9,113 nt of DNA, taken from NCBI GenBank assembly GCA_029288535.1, contig JARIGY010000081.1, forward strand, positions 1-9,113, written 5' to 3'. Both the position numbers and the translations under genes were made by a program. How positions within the stretch are numbered: the first letter of the stretch is position 1; the number at the start of each line of letters is the position of its first letter. The DNA comes from Candidatus Tayloriibacteriota bacterium. Lineage in GTDB: Bacteria > Patescibacteriota > Minisyncoccia > Phycocordibacterales > JAKAEA01. The notes under the pieces were generated by a model. That model saw only the letters and a list, made by a program, of their open reading frames with translations, was not told where the DNA came from and made no database searches. Positions 1 through 6,282 of the stretch are shown one piece after another.

Positions 1-777
1 ATTAGCGCATATGCGGATTCCACAAAAGCGGCCGGCGATACCACTTCGGTATCGGTATATTTCAGGGACATGAATTCAGGCAAATGGATCGGGATCGACC
101 AGGATGCCATCTATGACCCATCGAGCATGCTTAAAGTTGCCGTAATGATGGGATACTTAAACGATGCCGATAGGGACCCGACGGTATTGCTGAAAAAACT
201 GCCCTACACTGCCAGCCAGAATATCGGCCAGTATTATAAACCCGCAAACCCGCTTAAGACAGGGACATATACTGTATGGGATCTCATCCAGGCAATGATC
301 ATCGACTCGGACAACAATGCCCTTAACGCGCTTTATGACAACAACAGGCAATCCTTCATAGATGTTCTGAAAGAATTGCAGATTCCCGCTCCAGCTTCAA
401 CATCCACCACCGACTTCATGTCGCCTAAAACATATTCGACCATCTTCAGAACTCTTTACAGCGCCACGTACCTTTCGCCGGCCATATCCGAACGGACCCT
501 GCAGCTTCTTACATACACAGATTTTAAAAAAGGCCTGGTCGCAGGATTGCCTGCGGATACAGTGGTTGCCCATAAATTCGGCGAACACACCATCACTACA
601 GAGGACGGAAATACGGTGATATCGCGCCAGCTTCACGATTGCGGCATCGTCTACTATCCTGCGCACCCCTATTTCCTATGCGTGATGACCCGCGGAAAAG
701 ATTTTCCAAAACTTGAATCTGTCATTTCCCATATCTCCGATATCACCTATCAAAAAATAAAGAGTGGGGTACAATAG
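1..777 (+). CDS. Class A beta-lactamase-fold serine hydrolase (5' partial)
   Basis: The frame is open from base 1, so the gene begins upstream and 258 codons are visible; the ATG at 70 is internal. Seen: an SxxK motif (SMLK, nucleophile Ser codon at 124, Lys at 133), an SDN motif at 307-315, and HKFG with the Lys codon at 574, which replaces the usual KTG. These occur in the order and spacing of the class A beta-lactamase / penicillin-recognising fold (Beta-lactamase2 type). The omega-loop ExxLN containing the deacylating Glu166 is not recognisable between SDN and KFG. The stretch before the conserved TSTTDFMSPKTY segment is short and has no suitable Glu. I infer an acyl-serine hydrolase or D,D-peptidase-like enzyme acting outside the cell on peptidoglycan, not a true beta-lactamase. 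The N-terminal export signal or anchor lies outside the window. The gene ends in TAG, and the next gene starts 7 bases later. Confidence 0.82.
   Translation: MSAYADSTKAAGDTTSVSVYFRDMNSGKWIGIDQDAIYDPSSMLKVAVMMGYLNDADRDPTVLLKKLPYTASQNIGQYYKPANPLKTGTYTVWDLIQAMIIDSDNNALNALYDNNRQSFIDVLKELQIPAPASTSTTDFMSPKTYSTIFRTLYSATYLSPAISERTLQLLTYTDFKKGLVAGLPADTVVAHKFGEHTITTEDGNTVISRQLHDCGIVYYPAHPYFLCVMTRGKDFPKLESVISHISDITYQKIKSGVQ
770..775 (+). promoter_or_regulatory. Candidate -10 box for the PH-domain gene
   Basis: TACAAT matches 5 of 6 bases of the sigma70 -10 consensus. It ends 9 bases before the ATG at 785 and lies over the last codons and stop of the serine hydrolase gene. No good -35 element is visible. 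A start near base 782 would leave a leader of only a few bases. A weak AGAGAG just before the ATG could instead act as a ribosome site. Confidence 0.4.
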
Positions 778-784
778 AGAGTAT

Positions 785-1411
785 ATGGCGGCATCCCATC
801 GAAAATACAAGCGGGGCAGAAAAACATTATTCTATTTATTCATCAGCAAAGGCTGGTGGCTTGCCTTGTTCGGCATCGGTTTCATATACATTTCATGGCT
901 GATGTATTTCGGCAGCCTGCATGCCTACACCGATGCTTTTCTCGCGTCGCACGAAAGCTGGTACATCAGCGCGGCAATGCTTTCGGAATGGTCTCTGCTT
1001 GTGGGAATATCCTTTATTTTTGTAGGATACATGATCGCCAATATCCACTATCGGACATACAAATTCATGCTCGACAGGCATGCGCTCCACTTGCACCGCG
1101 GGCTTTTCTTCGTCCGCGAAACCACGATCCCCTATCATCAGATAACCAACGTGCACATTGACCGGCCGTATGTATACAGAATGTTCGGCGTCGCGCAGCT
1201 CGATGTCGTCACCGCCAACAAAGTCGTGGAGGAAAGCGAGAGCAAAGGAAGGAAATTCCTTATTCCAATTATAGACATTTCATTGGCCCGAAGGCTGGCT
1301 CGGCACCTTTTGGAAAACGCATCGAGAATCAGAAAAGAGTCGGGCGCTGAAATGGATACCGACGAAGACGAAAGTACTAACGAAGAAGAGGATGAAGATG
1401 AAGAAGAGTAG
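785..1411 (+). CDS. Membrane protein with bacterial PH domain (bPH2/DUF304-like) and acidic tail
   Basis: This encodes 208 aa. I chose ATG 785 because the in-frame GTG at 764 would overlap the upstream gene and begin before the probable -10 box at 770. A basic N-terminus (HRKYKRGRK) is followed by two hydrophobic segments, about residues 20-42 and 62-84, joined by a short loop. After them comes a bPH2-like domain at about 85-185, with the family pattern of a Y-F-L-D segment, LHLHRGLFF, TTIPYHQITNVHID and RMFGVAQLDVVTA. The last ~22 residues are almost all Asp/Glu. The family (YdbS/YdbT type) is membrane-bound, and its biochemical role is poorly known. The tail is encoded by a GA-rich low-complexity stretch (about 1348-1408). 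The gene stands just upstream of a metal transporter with its own promoter. Confidence 0.82.
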   Translation: MAASHRKYKRGRKTLFYLFISKGWWLALFGIGFIYISWLMYFGSLHAYTDAFLASHESWYISAAMLSEWSLLVGISFIFVGYMIANIHYRTYKFMLDRHALHLHRGLFFVRETTIPYHQITNVHIDRPYVYRMFGVAQLDVVTANKVVEESESKGRKFLIPIIDISLARRLARHLLENASRIRKESGAEMDTDEDESTNEEEDEDEEE

Positions 1412-1417
1412 ATATTG

Positions 1418-1423
1418 TATACT
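1418..1423 (+). promoter_or_regulatory. -10 box, probable leaderless promoter of the ZIP gene
   Basis: TATACT (5 of 6 consensus) lies in the 18-base gap after the PH-domain gene and ends exactly 6 bases before ATG 1430. A transcription start 6-7 bases downstream would fall on the ATG itself. No -35 element stands out. The box also speaks against the in-frame TTG at 1415 as the translation start, since it would lie upstream of the transcript. Confidence 0.6.
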
Positions 1424-1429
1424 ATAAAG

Positions 1430-2152
1430 ATGCCAATCATCATCAGCATTGCCACATTCGTGTTCACCCTCCTCGGCGGGCTTTTTGCGCTGCGATTCAA
1501 AGACAAGCTTCATCTGATACTCGGCTTCAGCGCAGGCGCGGTCATTGCTGTCGCTTTTTTCGACCTGATGCCGGAAGCGATCTCGCTCGGCAGCAAAACA
1601 TACAGCATTTCCACCATCACTTCAGTGGTAGCGGCAGGATTTATTTTATATATGATTCTGGACCGGCTGGTAGTGATGCACGGACACACCCACAATGACG
1701 AACACGCCGAACCGACCCGCCGCGGCAAACTCGGAGCAGGCAGCCTGTCCATCCACAGTTTCCTCGACGGCGTGGCTATCGGCATCGCATTCCAGGTTTC
1801 GGCTGCGGTCGGGCTTATCGTCGCAGTGGCAGTGCTCGTGCATGATTTCTCAGATGGCATCAACACAGTCAACCTTATCCTCAAAAACAAAGGCGATAGA
1901 AAAGACGCGATGCGGTGGCTCATTGTAGACGCGCTGGCTCCCGTGCTCGGAGTCATTTCGACATTGTTCTTTACCCTTTCCGCCACGGCGCTCGGCATCG
2001 TGCTGGCGATATTCTCCGGCTTTTTCCTCTATATCGGCGCAAGCGACCTTTTGCCGGAAAGCCACCATGCCCACCCCACGAAATGGACCACGATCATGAC
2101 AGTGCTCGGCGTGGCGATTCTGTTCATTGCGATAAAAATCGCGAGTTTGTAA
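1430..2152 (+). CDS. ZIP-family divalent metal transporter
   Basis: This encodes 240 aa with about seven or eight hydrophobic segments (about 3-21, 28-45, 60-80, 102-122, 124-145, 163-185, 187-207, 219-238), as expected for ZIP proteins. The membrane metal site is visible as HSFLDG (H109, D113) in the fourth segment and HDFSDG (H138, D139, D142) in the fifth. The first is close to the HNFTDG of LIV-1-type members. A His-rich loop with HGHTHNDEH (84-92) precedes it, and a second His cluster, ESHHAHP, follows at 210-216. Related FFDLMPEA (43-50) and ASDLLPES (204-211) fit the family's repeated architecture. The likely role is proton- or gradient-driven uptake of Zn2+, Fe2+ or Mn2+ into the cytoplasm; the substrate cannot be told from sequence. 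Start ATG 1430 was chosen over the upstream TTG because the -10 box overlaps the latter. Ends in TAA, 8 bases before the next gene. Confidence 0.88.
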   Translation: MPIIISIATFVFTLLGGLFALRFKDKLHLILGFSAGAVIAVAFFDLMPEAISLGSKTYSISTITSVVAAGFILYMILDRLVVMHGHTHNDEHAEPTRRGKLGAGSLSIHSFLDGVAIGIAFQVSAAVGLIVAVAVLVHDFSDGINTVNLILKNKGDRKDAMRWLIVDALAPVLGVISTLFFTLSATALGIVLAIFSGFFLYIGASDLLPESHHAHPTKWTTIMTVLGVAILFIAIKIASL

Positions 2153-2155
2153 GAT
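2150..2155 (+). promoter_or_regulatory. Candidate -10 box for the metalloprotease gene
   Basis: TAAGAT (TAnnnT core) starts on the TAA stop of the ZIP gene and ends 5 bases before ATG 2161. The hexamer is only 4 of 6 and no -35 is apparent, so it is weaker than the other examples. The placement still matches the leaderless pattern at 1418, 3718, 6270 and 7215. Read-through from the ZIP gene is an alternative. Confidence 0.4.
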
Positions 2156-2160
2156 AGCTT

Positions 2161-3114
2161 ATGAAATTCAATAGAAGATTCTATATAGACATCTGCATCG
2201 TCCTGATACTTCTCGGGGTTGCTTTTGCGTACCGGGACAGGATCACCACATTTGTCCGGGAACAGCGCAATCTGCTCCACCCCTGTTCTCTGCCTATCGC
2301 ATATTCTGTCGGCACGATCGATCCGCGATTTGGCGTTTCGCATGCGCAATTCGTCGGTGCAATCCAGAAAGCCATCGCTATTTGGGAAATCCCGATGGGC
2401 AGGCAGCTGTTCCAGCTTTCGGCTTCCGACCCGAAATATTCCGATCTTACTATCAATCTCGTGTACGATGCGCGGCAGCAAACTACCGTCGAATTGCAGA
2501 AAATGAATTCGACGATAAGCGGCGGCACCGCGCAATATAGGGACACAGTCGAGACCTATAAGAATCTTTTGGCTTCATACAATGACAAGAAAGCCGCGCT
2601 TGCGGAAGCCATAGGCAGCTATCAGACCGCTAAAACCTCCTACGAGCAGGAAGCTGCCGCTTGGAATTCACACAATGGCACTAAAGAGCAGTACGCGCAG
2701 CTCGAGAGCGACAGGCTGAATCTCAATGCACAAGCAGCTGCCGTAAACCAAGAGCAAAGCGCATTGAACGCCTCAATAGGAACCATCAACTCCACCGCTG
2801 CCTCCCTCAACGCAATGGCAAAAGCGCTCAATTTGAAAGTTGATAACTATAATTCGATCAACGCCACTATCGGCACCGAATTCGAAGAAGGCGTATACAG
2901 CACCGAAAGCGATATTCCGAGCATCACCATTTTCCAATACAGCGATCAGGATAAATTCATCCGGGTCCTCGCCCACGAGCTCGGTCATGCCCTCGGTCTC
3001 GGCCACATAGAAAACAATCCGAAGGCGATCATGTACCCGTACAATACCGCCACCAACGAAAAACTCACCGTCGACGACCTGAATGCGCTTAAAGCCGTTT
3101 GCAAAATCAAATAG
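2161..3114 (+). CDS. Membrane-anchored matrixin-like zinc metalloprotease with coiled-coil insertion
   Basis: This encodes 317 aa. A single N-terminal membrane segment (about 8-24) acts as anchor or signal. Residues 42-105 (CSLPIAYSVGTIDPRFGVS and following, to INLVYDAR) look like the N-terminal strands and helix of a matrixin-type domain. Residues about 106-240 are a Gln/Ala/Asn/Leu-rich helical region with long coiled-coil character. The fold resumes with STESDIPSITIFQYSDQ and the zinc motif AHELGHALGLGH (H272, E273, H276, H282). An IMYP Met-turn (M291) follows, as in metzincins. The only cysteines outside the membrane segment, C42 and C314, sit at the two ends of the protease domain and could form a disulfide. 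The predicted location is the outer face of the membrane. The cleavage target is unknown. No pro-domain with a cysteine switch is seen. The gene lies 8 bases after the ZIP gene, so the transporter could conceivably supply metal, but this is speculation. Confidence 0.83.
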   Translation: MKFNRRFYIDICIVLILLGVAFAYRDRITTFVREQRNLLHPCSLPIAYSVGTIDPRFGVSHAQFVGAIQKAIAIWEIPMGRQLFQLSASDPKYSDLTINLVYDARQQTTVELQKMNSTISGGTAQYRDTVETYKNLLASYNDKKAALAEAIGSYQTAKTSYEQEAAAWNSHNGTKEQYAQLESDRLNLNAQAAAVNQEQSALNASIGTINSTAASLNAMAKALNLKVDNYNSINATIGTEFEEGVYSTESDIPSITIFQYSDQDKFIRVLAHELGHALGLGHIENNPKAIMYPYNTATNEKLTVDDLNALKAVCKIK

Positions 3115-3134
3115 CTTTTGAAAAACGCATCGGA

Positions 3135-3140
3135 TATAAT
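3135..3140 (+). promoter_or_regulatory. Consensus -10 box of the small secreted protein gene
   Basis: This is a perfect TATAAT, 30 bases upstream of ATG 3171. It predicts a start near base 3147 and a short AU-rich leader of about 24 bases. No strong -35 at 16-18 bases is seen; TTGAAA at 3118-3123 is too close (11-base spacer). The leader has only a poor ribosome site (CAGGT, 3152-3156), too far from the ATG to be convincing. Confidence 0.6.
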
Positions 3141-3170
3141 AATAACATTAGCAGGTAATCATAAAAATGG

Positions 3171-3620
3171 ATGCATAAAAAAATAATAGCAGGAGCAGGC
3201 GCAGCACTGACGATCCTCGCGATCGCAACAACAGCATTCGCCCAGGTAGAGACCTCGGCGACTGCAACAACCCCAAGTACAGTAGCAACAAAAATCGCCT
3301 GCGTCGGCACGGCAGTAAACACCCGTGAAGCTAGTATCGATGCCGGCATCACTGCCCACGCGCAGGCTATCCAGGATGCGTACACCGCCCGTGCCGCAGC
3401 TTTGAAGACAGCATATACAGACACCACAACCGCACAACTCAGAACAGATGTGCGAGCGGCATGGAAAACATTCAATGCTTCGGTAAAAACTGCAAATATG
3501 TCTTGGAAGACGACCCGAAACGCAGCCTGGTCTGCATTCAAGACCGCAGCCAAGGCATGCAAAGCCCCAGCTTCGGCAAGCGACAGTGCCAACATGAGCT
3601 CTGAAGTTTCAGGACAGTAG
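3171..3620 (+). CDS. Small secreted Ala-rich helical protein with two bracketing cysteines
   Basis: This encodes 149 aa. It has a clear signal peptide: basic HKK, hydrophobic core about 5-20, and likely cleavage at AFA|Q after residue 24. The mature part is rich in Ala, Thr and Lys, with few bulky residues. It has just two cysteines (C44 and C130) flanking a region predicted to be almost wholly helical. AW-x2-F repeats occur at about 97-101 (AAWKTF) and 119-123 (AAWSAF), with W112 between them. I recall similar short secreted helical proteins, with Cys at either end and AW/F repeats, as conserved hypotheticals in Parcubacteria. This cannot be verified here and no function is known. A disulfide joining the ends of a helical hairpin or bundle is inferred. 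A consensus -10 box and a perfect terminator frame it as a single-gene transcript, perhaps highly expressed. Confidence 0.8.
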   Translation: MHKKIIAGAGAALTILAIATTAFAQVETSATATTPSTVATKIACVGTAVNTREASIDAGITAHAQAIQDAYTARAAALKTAYTDTTTAQLRTDVRAAWKTFNASVKTANMSWKTTRNAAWSAFKTAAKACKAPASASDSANMSSEVSGQ

Positions 3621-3641
3621 GAATTTAGGCATATCAAGTTT

Positions 3642-3675
3642 AAAAAGCTGCCCGACTAAATCGGGCAGCTTTTTT
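3642..3675 (+). terminator. Rho-independent terminator after the small secreted protein gene
   Basis: This is a perfect inverted repeat. GCTGCCCGA (3647-3655) pairs with TCGGGCAGC (3661-3669) around the loop CTAAA, followed by six T. Five A upstream (3642-3646) extend the pairing to 14 bp and give a U-tract in the opposite direction too, so the hairpin could stop transcription both ways. It lies 21 bases after the stop codon. Confidence 0.95.
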
Positions 3676-3714
3676 ATAGTCCACACTAGCCCAGTACACT
3701 CTATCCGTTAAATA

Positions 3715-3723
3715 TGCAATACT
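3715..3723 (+). promoter_or_regulatory. Extended -10 element, probable leaderless promoter of the DedA operon
   Basis: TGC followed by AATACT reads as an extended -10 (TGn plus hexamer). The hexamer ends 6 bases before ATG 3730, the same spacing as at the ZIP and carboxypeptidase genes. It lies between the terminator at 3642-3675 and the first gene of the DedA-glycosyltransferase-hydrolase unit. No ribosome site is present upstream of the ATG. Confidence 0.5.
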
Positions 3724-3729
3724 ACTGTA

Positions 3730-4299
3730 ATGGCTTCATTGATCGCCCTGCTTTTGCATTACCGGTATGTCATCATCCTGCCGATAGCCATTCTTGAAGG
3801 TCCGATCATCACGATCATCGGCGGGTTTCTGGTATCGATGGGCGCCCTCAACCCTTTTATCGTCTACGCATTGGTTGTGTCCGGTGATGCGCTCGGCGAC
3901 GCGGGATGCTATATTATCGGAAGGTGGGGCTCGCCGCTTGTCGAGAGGCACGGCGCGAAAATCGGCGTAACAAAAGAAAAAGTCGAAGTGGTGAAGGAAT
4001 ACTTTCATTCCCACCGGAGAAAAGCCCTTTTCCTATCCAAAGTACTGCACGGCATCGGCTTCACCGGCCTTATCGTCGCCGGCACGCTCAAGATTCCGTA
4101 CCGCAAATTCTTCACCGTCTGCTTCCTGACAACTGCCGTCCAGTCTTTGATCTTCCTGCTTATCGGAATCCTGTTCGGGCATGCGTATACGACTATCGGC
4201 CAGTATTTAAACTATTACACGGCCGGCTCGATCATCATCGGCGTCATGATCGGCGGCTACCTGGTCATCCGCAAATTTAACGTTCTGATCCAAAAATAA
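3730..4299 (+). CDS. DedA family membrane protein (SNARE-associated / VTT domain)
   Basis: This encodes 189 aa, close to the usual 190-220 of DedA proteins. Seen: a re-entrant-type N-terminal segment with the family's acidic residue (ILEGPIITIIGGFLVSMGAL, E23), then GDALGDAGCYIIGRWGS (52-68) equivalent to the GDxxGYxIGR block. An amphipathic charged helix (about 80-98), FLSKVLHGIGFTGLIVAG (101-118) and C-terminal membrane helices (about 127-150, 164-182) follow. In many family members FLSKVLHG reads F-x-x-R-F-x-P-x-x-R; here the first Arg is Lys (K104) and the second is absent, so the protein is divergent. DedA proteins include phospholipid scramblases and undecaprenyl phosphate translocases (UptA type). 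A lipid-translocating role fits the neighbouring glycosyltransferase and PAP2 genes but is inference. First gene of an operon; the next ATG is 2 bases after its stop. Confidence 0.85.
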   Translation: MASLIALLLHYRYVIILPIAILEGPIITIIGGFLVSMGALNPFIVYALVVSGDALGDAGCYIIGRWGSPLVERHGAKIGVTKEKVEVVKEYFHSHRRKALFLSKVLHGIGFTGLIVAGTLKIPYRKFFTVCFLTTAVQSLIFLLIGILFGHAYTTIGQYLNYYTAGSIIIGVMIGGYLVIRKFNVLIQK

Positions 4300-4301
4300 C
4301 C

Positions 4302-5468
4302 ATGAAAATCCTTATCGCAGCGGACACGTATTTCCCCCAGGTAAACGGCGCGTCTTACTTTACCCAGCGGCTGGCATACAACCTTCAAGCCCATGGCCAT
4401 GAGGTGAGAGTCGTGGCGCCGGGACAAACCCTTTCCCATACCGACACGGTCGTAAACACCGTACGGCTTTACGGCATCCGCTCCATTCCGGTTATTTTCT
4501 ATCCGAAGTTCCGCTTCTGCTTTTCTTTTTTCCGCAGCGCGCAAATAAAAAGAATCATACAGGATTTCAAACCTGACATCGTCCATGTCCAGGCTCATTT
4601 TTATGTCTGCCGCAACGCGATCCACGCCGCGAAAGAAAATAATATTCCCGTAGTGGCGACCAACCATTTCATGCCGGACAACCTCGTGCATTACATTCCC
4701 TTTCATAATACTATCGGCGCGCCATTAATTACGTTTGCATGGAATGATTTTGCCCGTGTCTTCAATAAGGTCGGTCAAGTCACCACTCCGACCAAGACCG
4801 CGGCAAGGCTCATCCAGCCTTATTTTAAAAAACATATCGAAGCCATCTCGTGCGGCATCAACCTCGCCATTTTCAAGCCAAGCAATAATGGCGAATACCT
4901 AAAGGCAAAATACGGCATCAAGGATCTGCCGACCCTTTTATATGTCGGCCGGCTCGACAAAGAAAAAAACCTCGATATGGTTTTGAACGCCCTTGCCCAG
5001 ACACTCAATACCACCAAGATGCAGCTGGTAATCGCCGGAGCCGGCGCAGAGCGGGACCGGCTCAAGCAGCAGGCAAAGGAGCTTCGCATTGAAGATAGCG
5101 TAATATTCACCGGCTTCGTGTCGGACGAAGACCTGCCGAACCTGTACGCTGTCGCGCACGGCTTTATCATTGCCGGCACAGCCGAACTTCAGAGCATCGT
5201 GACCATGGAAGCAATGGCCTCCGGCCTGCCGGTGCTTGCGGTAAATGCCGTGGCTCTTCCAGAGCTTGTCCGCGACGGAGAGAACGGTTTCCTATTCGAG
5301 TACGGCAACACAAAGGCGCTTGCCGAAAAAATGACCCGGCTGTTTTCCGACGCCGAGCTGCGCAGGAAGATGGGCACACAGAGCCTTGCCTTCATCGCCG
5401 AACACGCCATGGAAAAAAGCATTGCCAAATTCGAACATGTCTACACAGAAGAAATCGCTCACAAGTAG
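4302..5468 (+). CDS. GT4-family glycosyltransferase
   Basis: This encodes 388 aa with a complete GT-B fold. The N-terminal acceptor domain starts MKILIAADTYFPQVNGASYF with the usual N15-G16 loop and includes PDIVHVQAH (91-99) and VVATNHFMPDN. The C-terminal nucleotide-sugar domain begins near LLYVGRLDKEKN (212-223; R217 and K222 contact the donor phosphates). The retaining GT4 E-x7-E motif is present in AELQSIVTMEAMASGLP (E295, E303). The closest family type by eye is the PimB/MgdA group of mannosyl- and diacylglycerol glucosyltransferases. The likely action is transfer of a hexose from a nucleotide sugar to a membrane lipid on the cytoplasmic face; donor and acceptor are not determinable. 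No Shine-Dalgarno is visible; the ATG follows the DedA stop by 2 bases, suggesting translational coupling. The 3' end overlaps the hydrolase gene by 32 bases. Confidence 0.88.
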   Translation: MKILIAADTYFPQVNGASYFTQRLAYNLQAHGHEVRVVAPGQTLSHTDTVVNTVRLYGIRSIPVIFYPKFRFCFSFFRSAQIKRIIQDFKPDIVHVQAHFYVCRNAIHAAKENNIPVVATNHFMPDNLVHYIPFHNTIGAPLITFAWNDFARVFNKVGQVTTPTKTAARLIQPYFKKHIEAISCGINLAIFKPSNNGEYLKAKYGIKDLPTLLYVGRLDKEKNLDMVLNALAQTLNTTKMQLVIAGAGAERDRLKQQAKELRIEDSVIFTGFVSDEDLPNLYAVAHGFIIAGTAELQSIVTMEAMASGLPVLAVNAVALPELVRDGENGFLFEYGNTKALAEKMTRLFSDAELRRKMGTQSLAFIAEHAMEKSIAKFEHVYTEEIAHK

Positions 5469-6267
5469 CGACGGCACGGCTGTCTATTATGAAACATACG
5501 CGGCCGAGAATCACGCGGAGCCGATTATTTTTCTGCTGCACGGCGTCGGCGGCGACCTCGACGCGTGGCAATATGTCCGCGACAATCTTTTGAAAAAAGG
5601 CTTTTCATGTATTGCCATGGATATCCGCGGCCACGGGTATTCCGGCCACCCACGCGCATTTAAAAAGTACGCGCTCCCCTGCTTCATAGAAGATTTTAAA
5701 GAAATACTTGAAGCCGAAAAAATCGAAAAAGTAATCCTGGCCGGCCATAGCCTGGGCGCCATTTTAGCCACCCATATCGCCCTGAACTGTCCGGAAAAAT
5801 TGGAAAAACTCGTTTTGATTTCCAGCAGCAATGTGCCGCCGCCCTATCTGCGGATCCCTGTCCTGAAACACATTTCGATCGCGCTTATGAATGCGCTGGC
5901 TTTCGTAAGTCCGCCTGCTTTCCATCCAAGACACTCACTATACCCTGAGGGCAAATTTCACAAAGACTATGAGCTTACCGGACTCATCAGGACTATCTGG
6001 CACAATTCGCTGCGAAGCTATCTGCTATCCTCAAAAGAGACGCTTATGCCCAACCTGGCTGGCCGGCTTCATGAAATAACCATGCCTACGCTTATCATAT
6101 CCGGAGACAAGGACAGCATTTTCCCCACCGCTATCTCCAAGCACATTCATGCAGAAATAAAAAACTCAAAGTTTACAGTCATTCCAAACGGCAATCATGT
6201 TTTAGTGCTCAATAATATTCCGGAGGTGACGAACGCGCTTGCGGATTTCATTCCCGAGCGAAAATAA
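5437..6267 (+). CDS. Alpha/beta hydrolase
   Basis: This encodes 276 aa from ATG 5437. The frame stays open upstream to a TTG at 5386, but that part encodes unrelated sequence inside the glycosyltransferase gene. The catalytic set is complete: oxyanion loop HGVGGDLDAW (35-44), nucleophile elbow GHSLG (Ser105), acid D226 in SGDKDSIFP and His254 in PNGNHVL. MDIRGHGYSG (61-70) is the usual strand-4 loop. Residues about 135-205 form the helical cap. No signal peptide is present, so it is probably cytoplasmic. The family covers esterases, lipases and other hydrolases. The substrate is unknown, though a lipid ester is plausible given the neighbours. The start lies inside the glycosyltransferase gene in another frame (32-base overlap) with no clear ribosome site, which suggests coupled translation. 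Confidence 0.87.
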   Translation: MSTQKKSLTSSDGTAVYYETYAAENHAEPIIFLLHGVGGDLDAWQYVRDNLLKKGFSCIAMDIRGHGYSGHPRAFKKYALPCFIEDFKEILEAEKIEKVILAGHSLGAILATHIALNCPEKLEKLVLISSSNVPPPYLRIPVLKHISIALMNALAFVSPPAFHPRHSLYPEGKFHKDYELTGLIRTIWHNSLRSYLLSSKETLMPNLAGRLHEITMPTLIISGDKDSIFPTAISKHIHAEIKNSKFTVIPNGNHVLVLNNIPEVTNALADFIPERK

Positions 6268-6269
6268 AC

Positions 6270-6275
6270 TATACT
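6270..6275 (+). promoter_or_regulatory. -10 box, probable leaderless promoter of the PAP2 gene
   Basis: TATACT begins 2 bases after the hydrolase stop codon and ends 7 bases before ATG 6283, so transcription would start at or next to the ATG. A weak -35 candidate, TTTCAT (6246-6251), sits 18 bases upstream inside the hydrolase gene. No Shine-Dalgarno is present. It would allow the phosphatase to be expressed separately from the operon before it. Confidence 0.6.
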
Positions 6276-6282
6276 TGCTTCT

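Noticed and set aside
36..54. Perfect 7-bp inverted repeat CGATACC/GGTATCG with a 5-base loop
   Set aside because: It lies inside the serine hydrolase coding sequence with no T-tract and no regulatory context, so it is probably chance.
764..784. GTG 764 as start of the PH-domain gene
   Set aside because: It would overlap the upstream gene and lie before the probable -10 box; ATG 785 gives a normal basic N-terminus.
1415..1429. TTG 1415 as start of the ZIP gene
   Set aside because: The TATACT -10 box at 1418-1423 lies within these codons, and the added residues are not part of the family's N-terminus.
1138..1506. Minus-strand open frame with a poly-Ser run
   Set aside because: The Ser run is the reverse reading of the GA-rich acidic tail of the PH-domain gene, and it has no start signals of its own.
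3118..3123. TTGAAA as a -35 element for the TATAAT at 3135
   Set aside because: The spacer would be 11 bases, too short for a sigma70-type promoter.
3167..3178. Three-codon open frame (ATG GAT GCA TAA) overlapping the start of the secreted protein gene
   Set aside because: Too short to judge, and it is probably a by-product of ATG triplets in an AT-rich leader. It could in principle affect initiation but nothing supports it.
3107..3637. Open frame of 176 codons on the minus strand across the small secreted protein gene
   Set aside because: It is the antisense shadow of an Ala/Thr-rich gene (GCN and ACN codons read as open in reverse). It spans the promoter of the sense gene, and the sense frame has a signal peptide, promoter and terminator.
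5386..5436. Extended N-terminus of the hydrolase from TTG 5386
   Set aside because: It encodes sequence only in the overlap with the glycosyltransferase; the family fold begins near residue 10 from ATG 5437.
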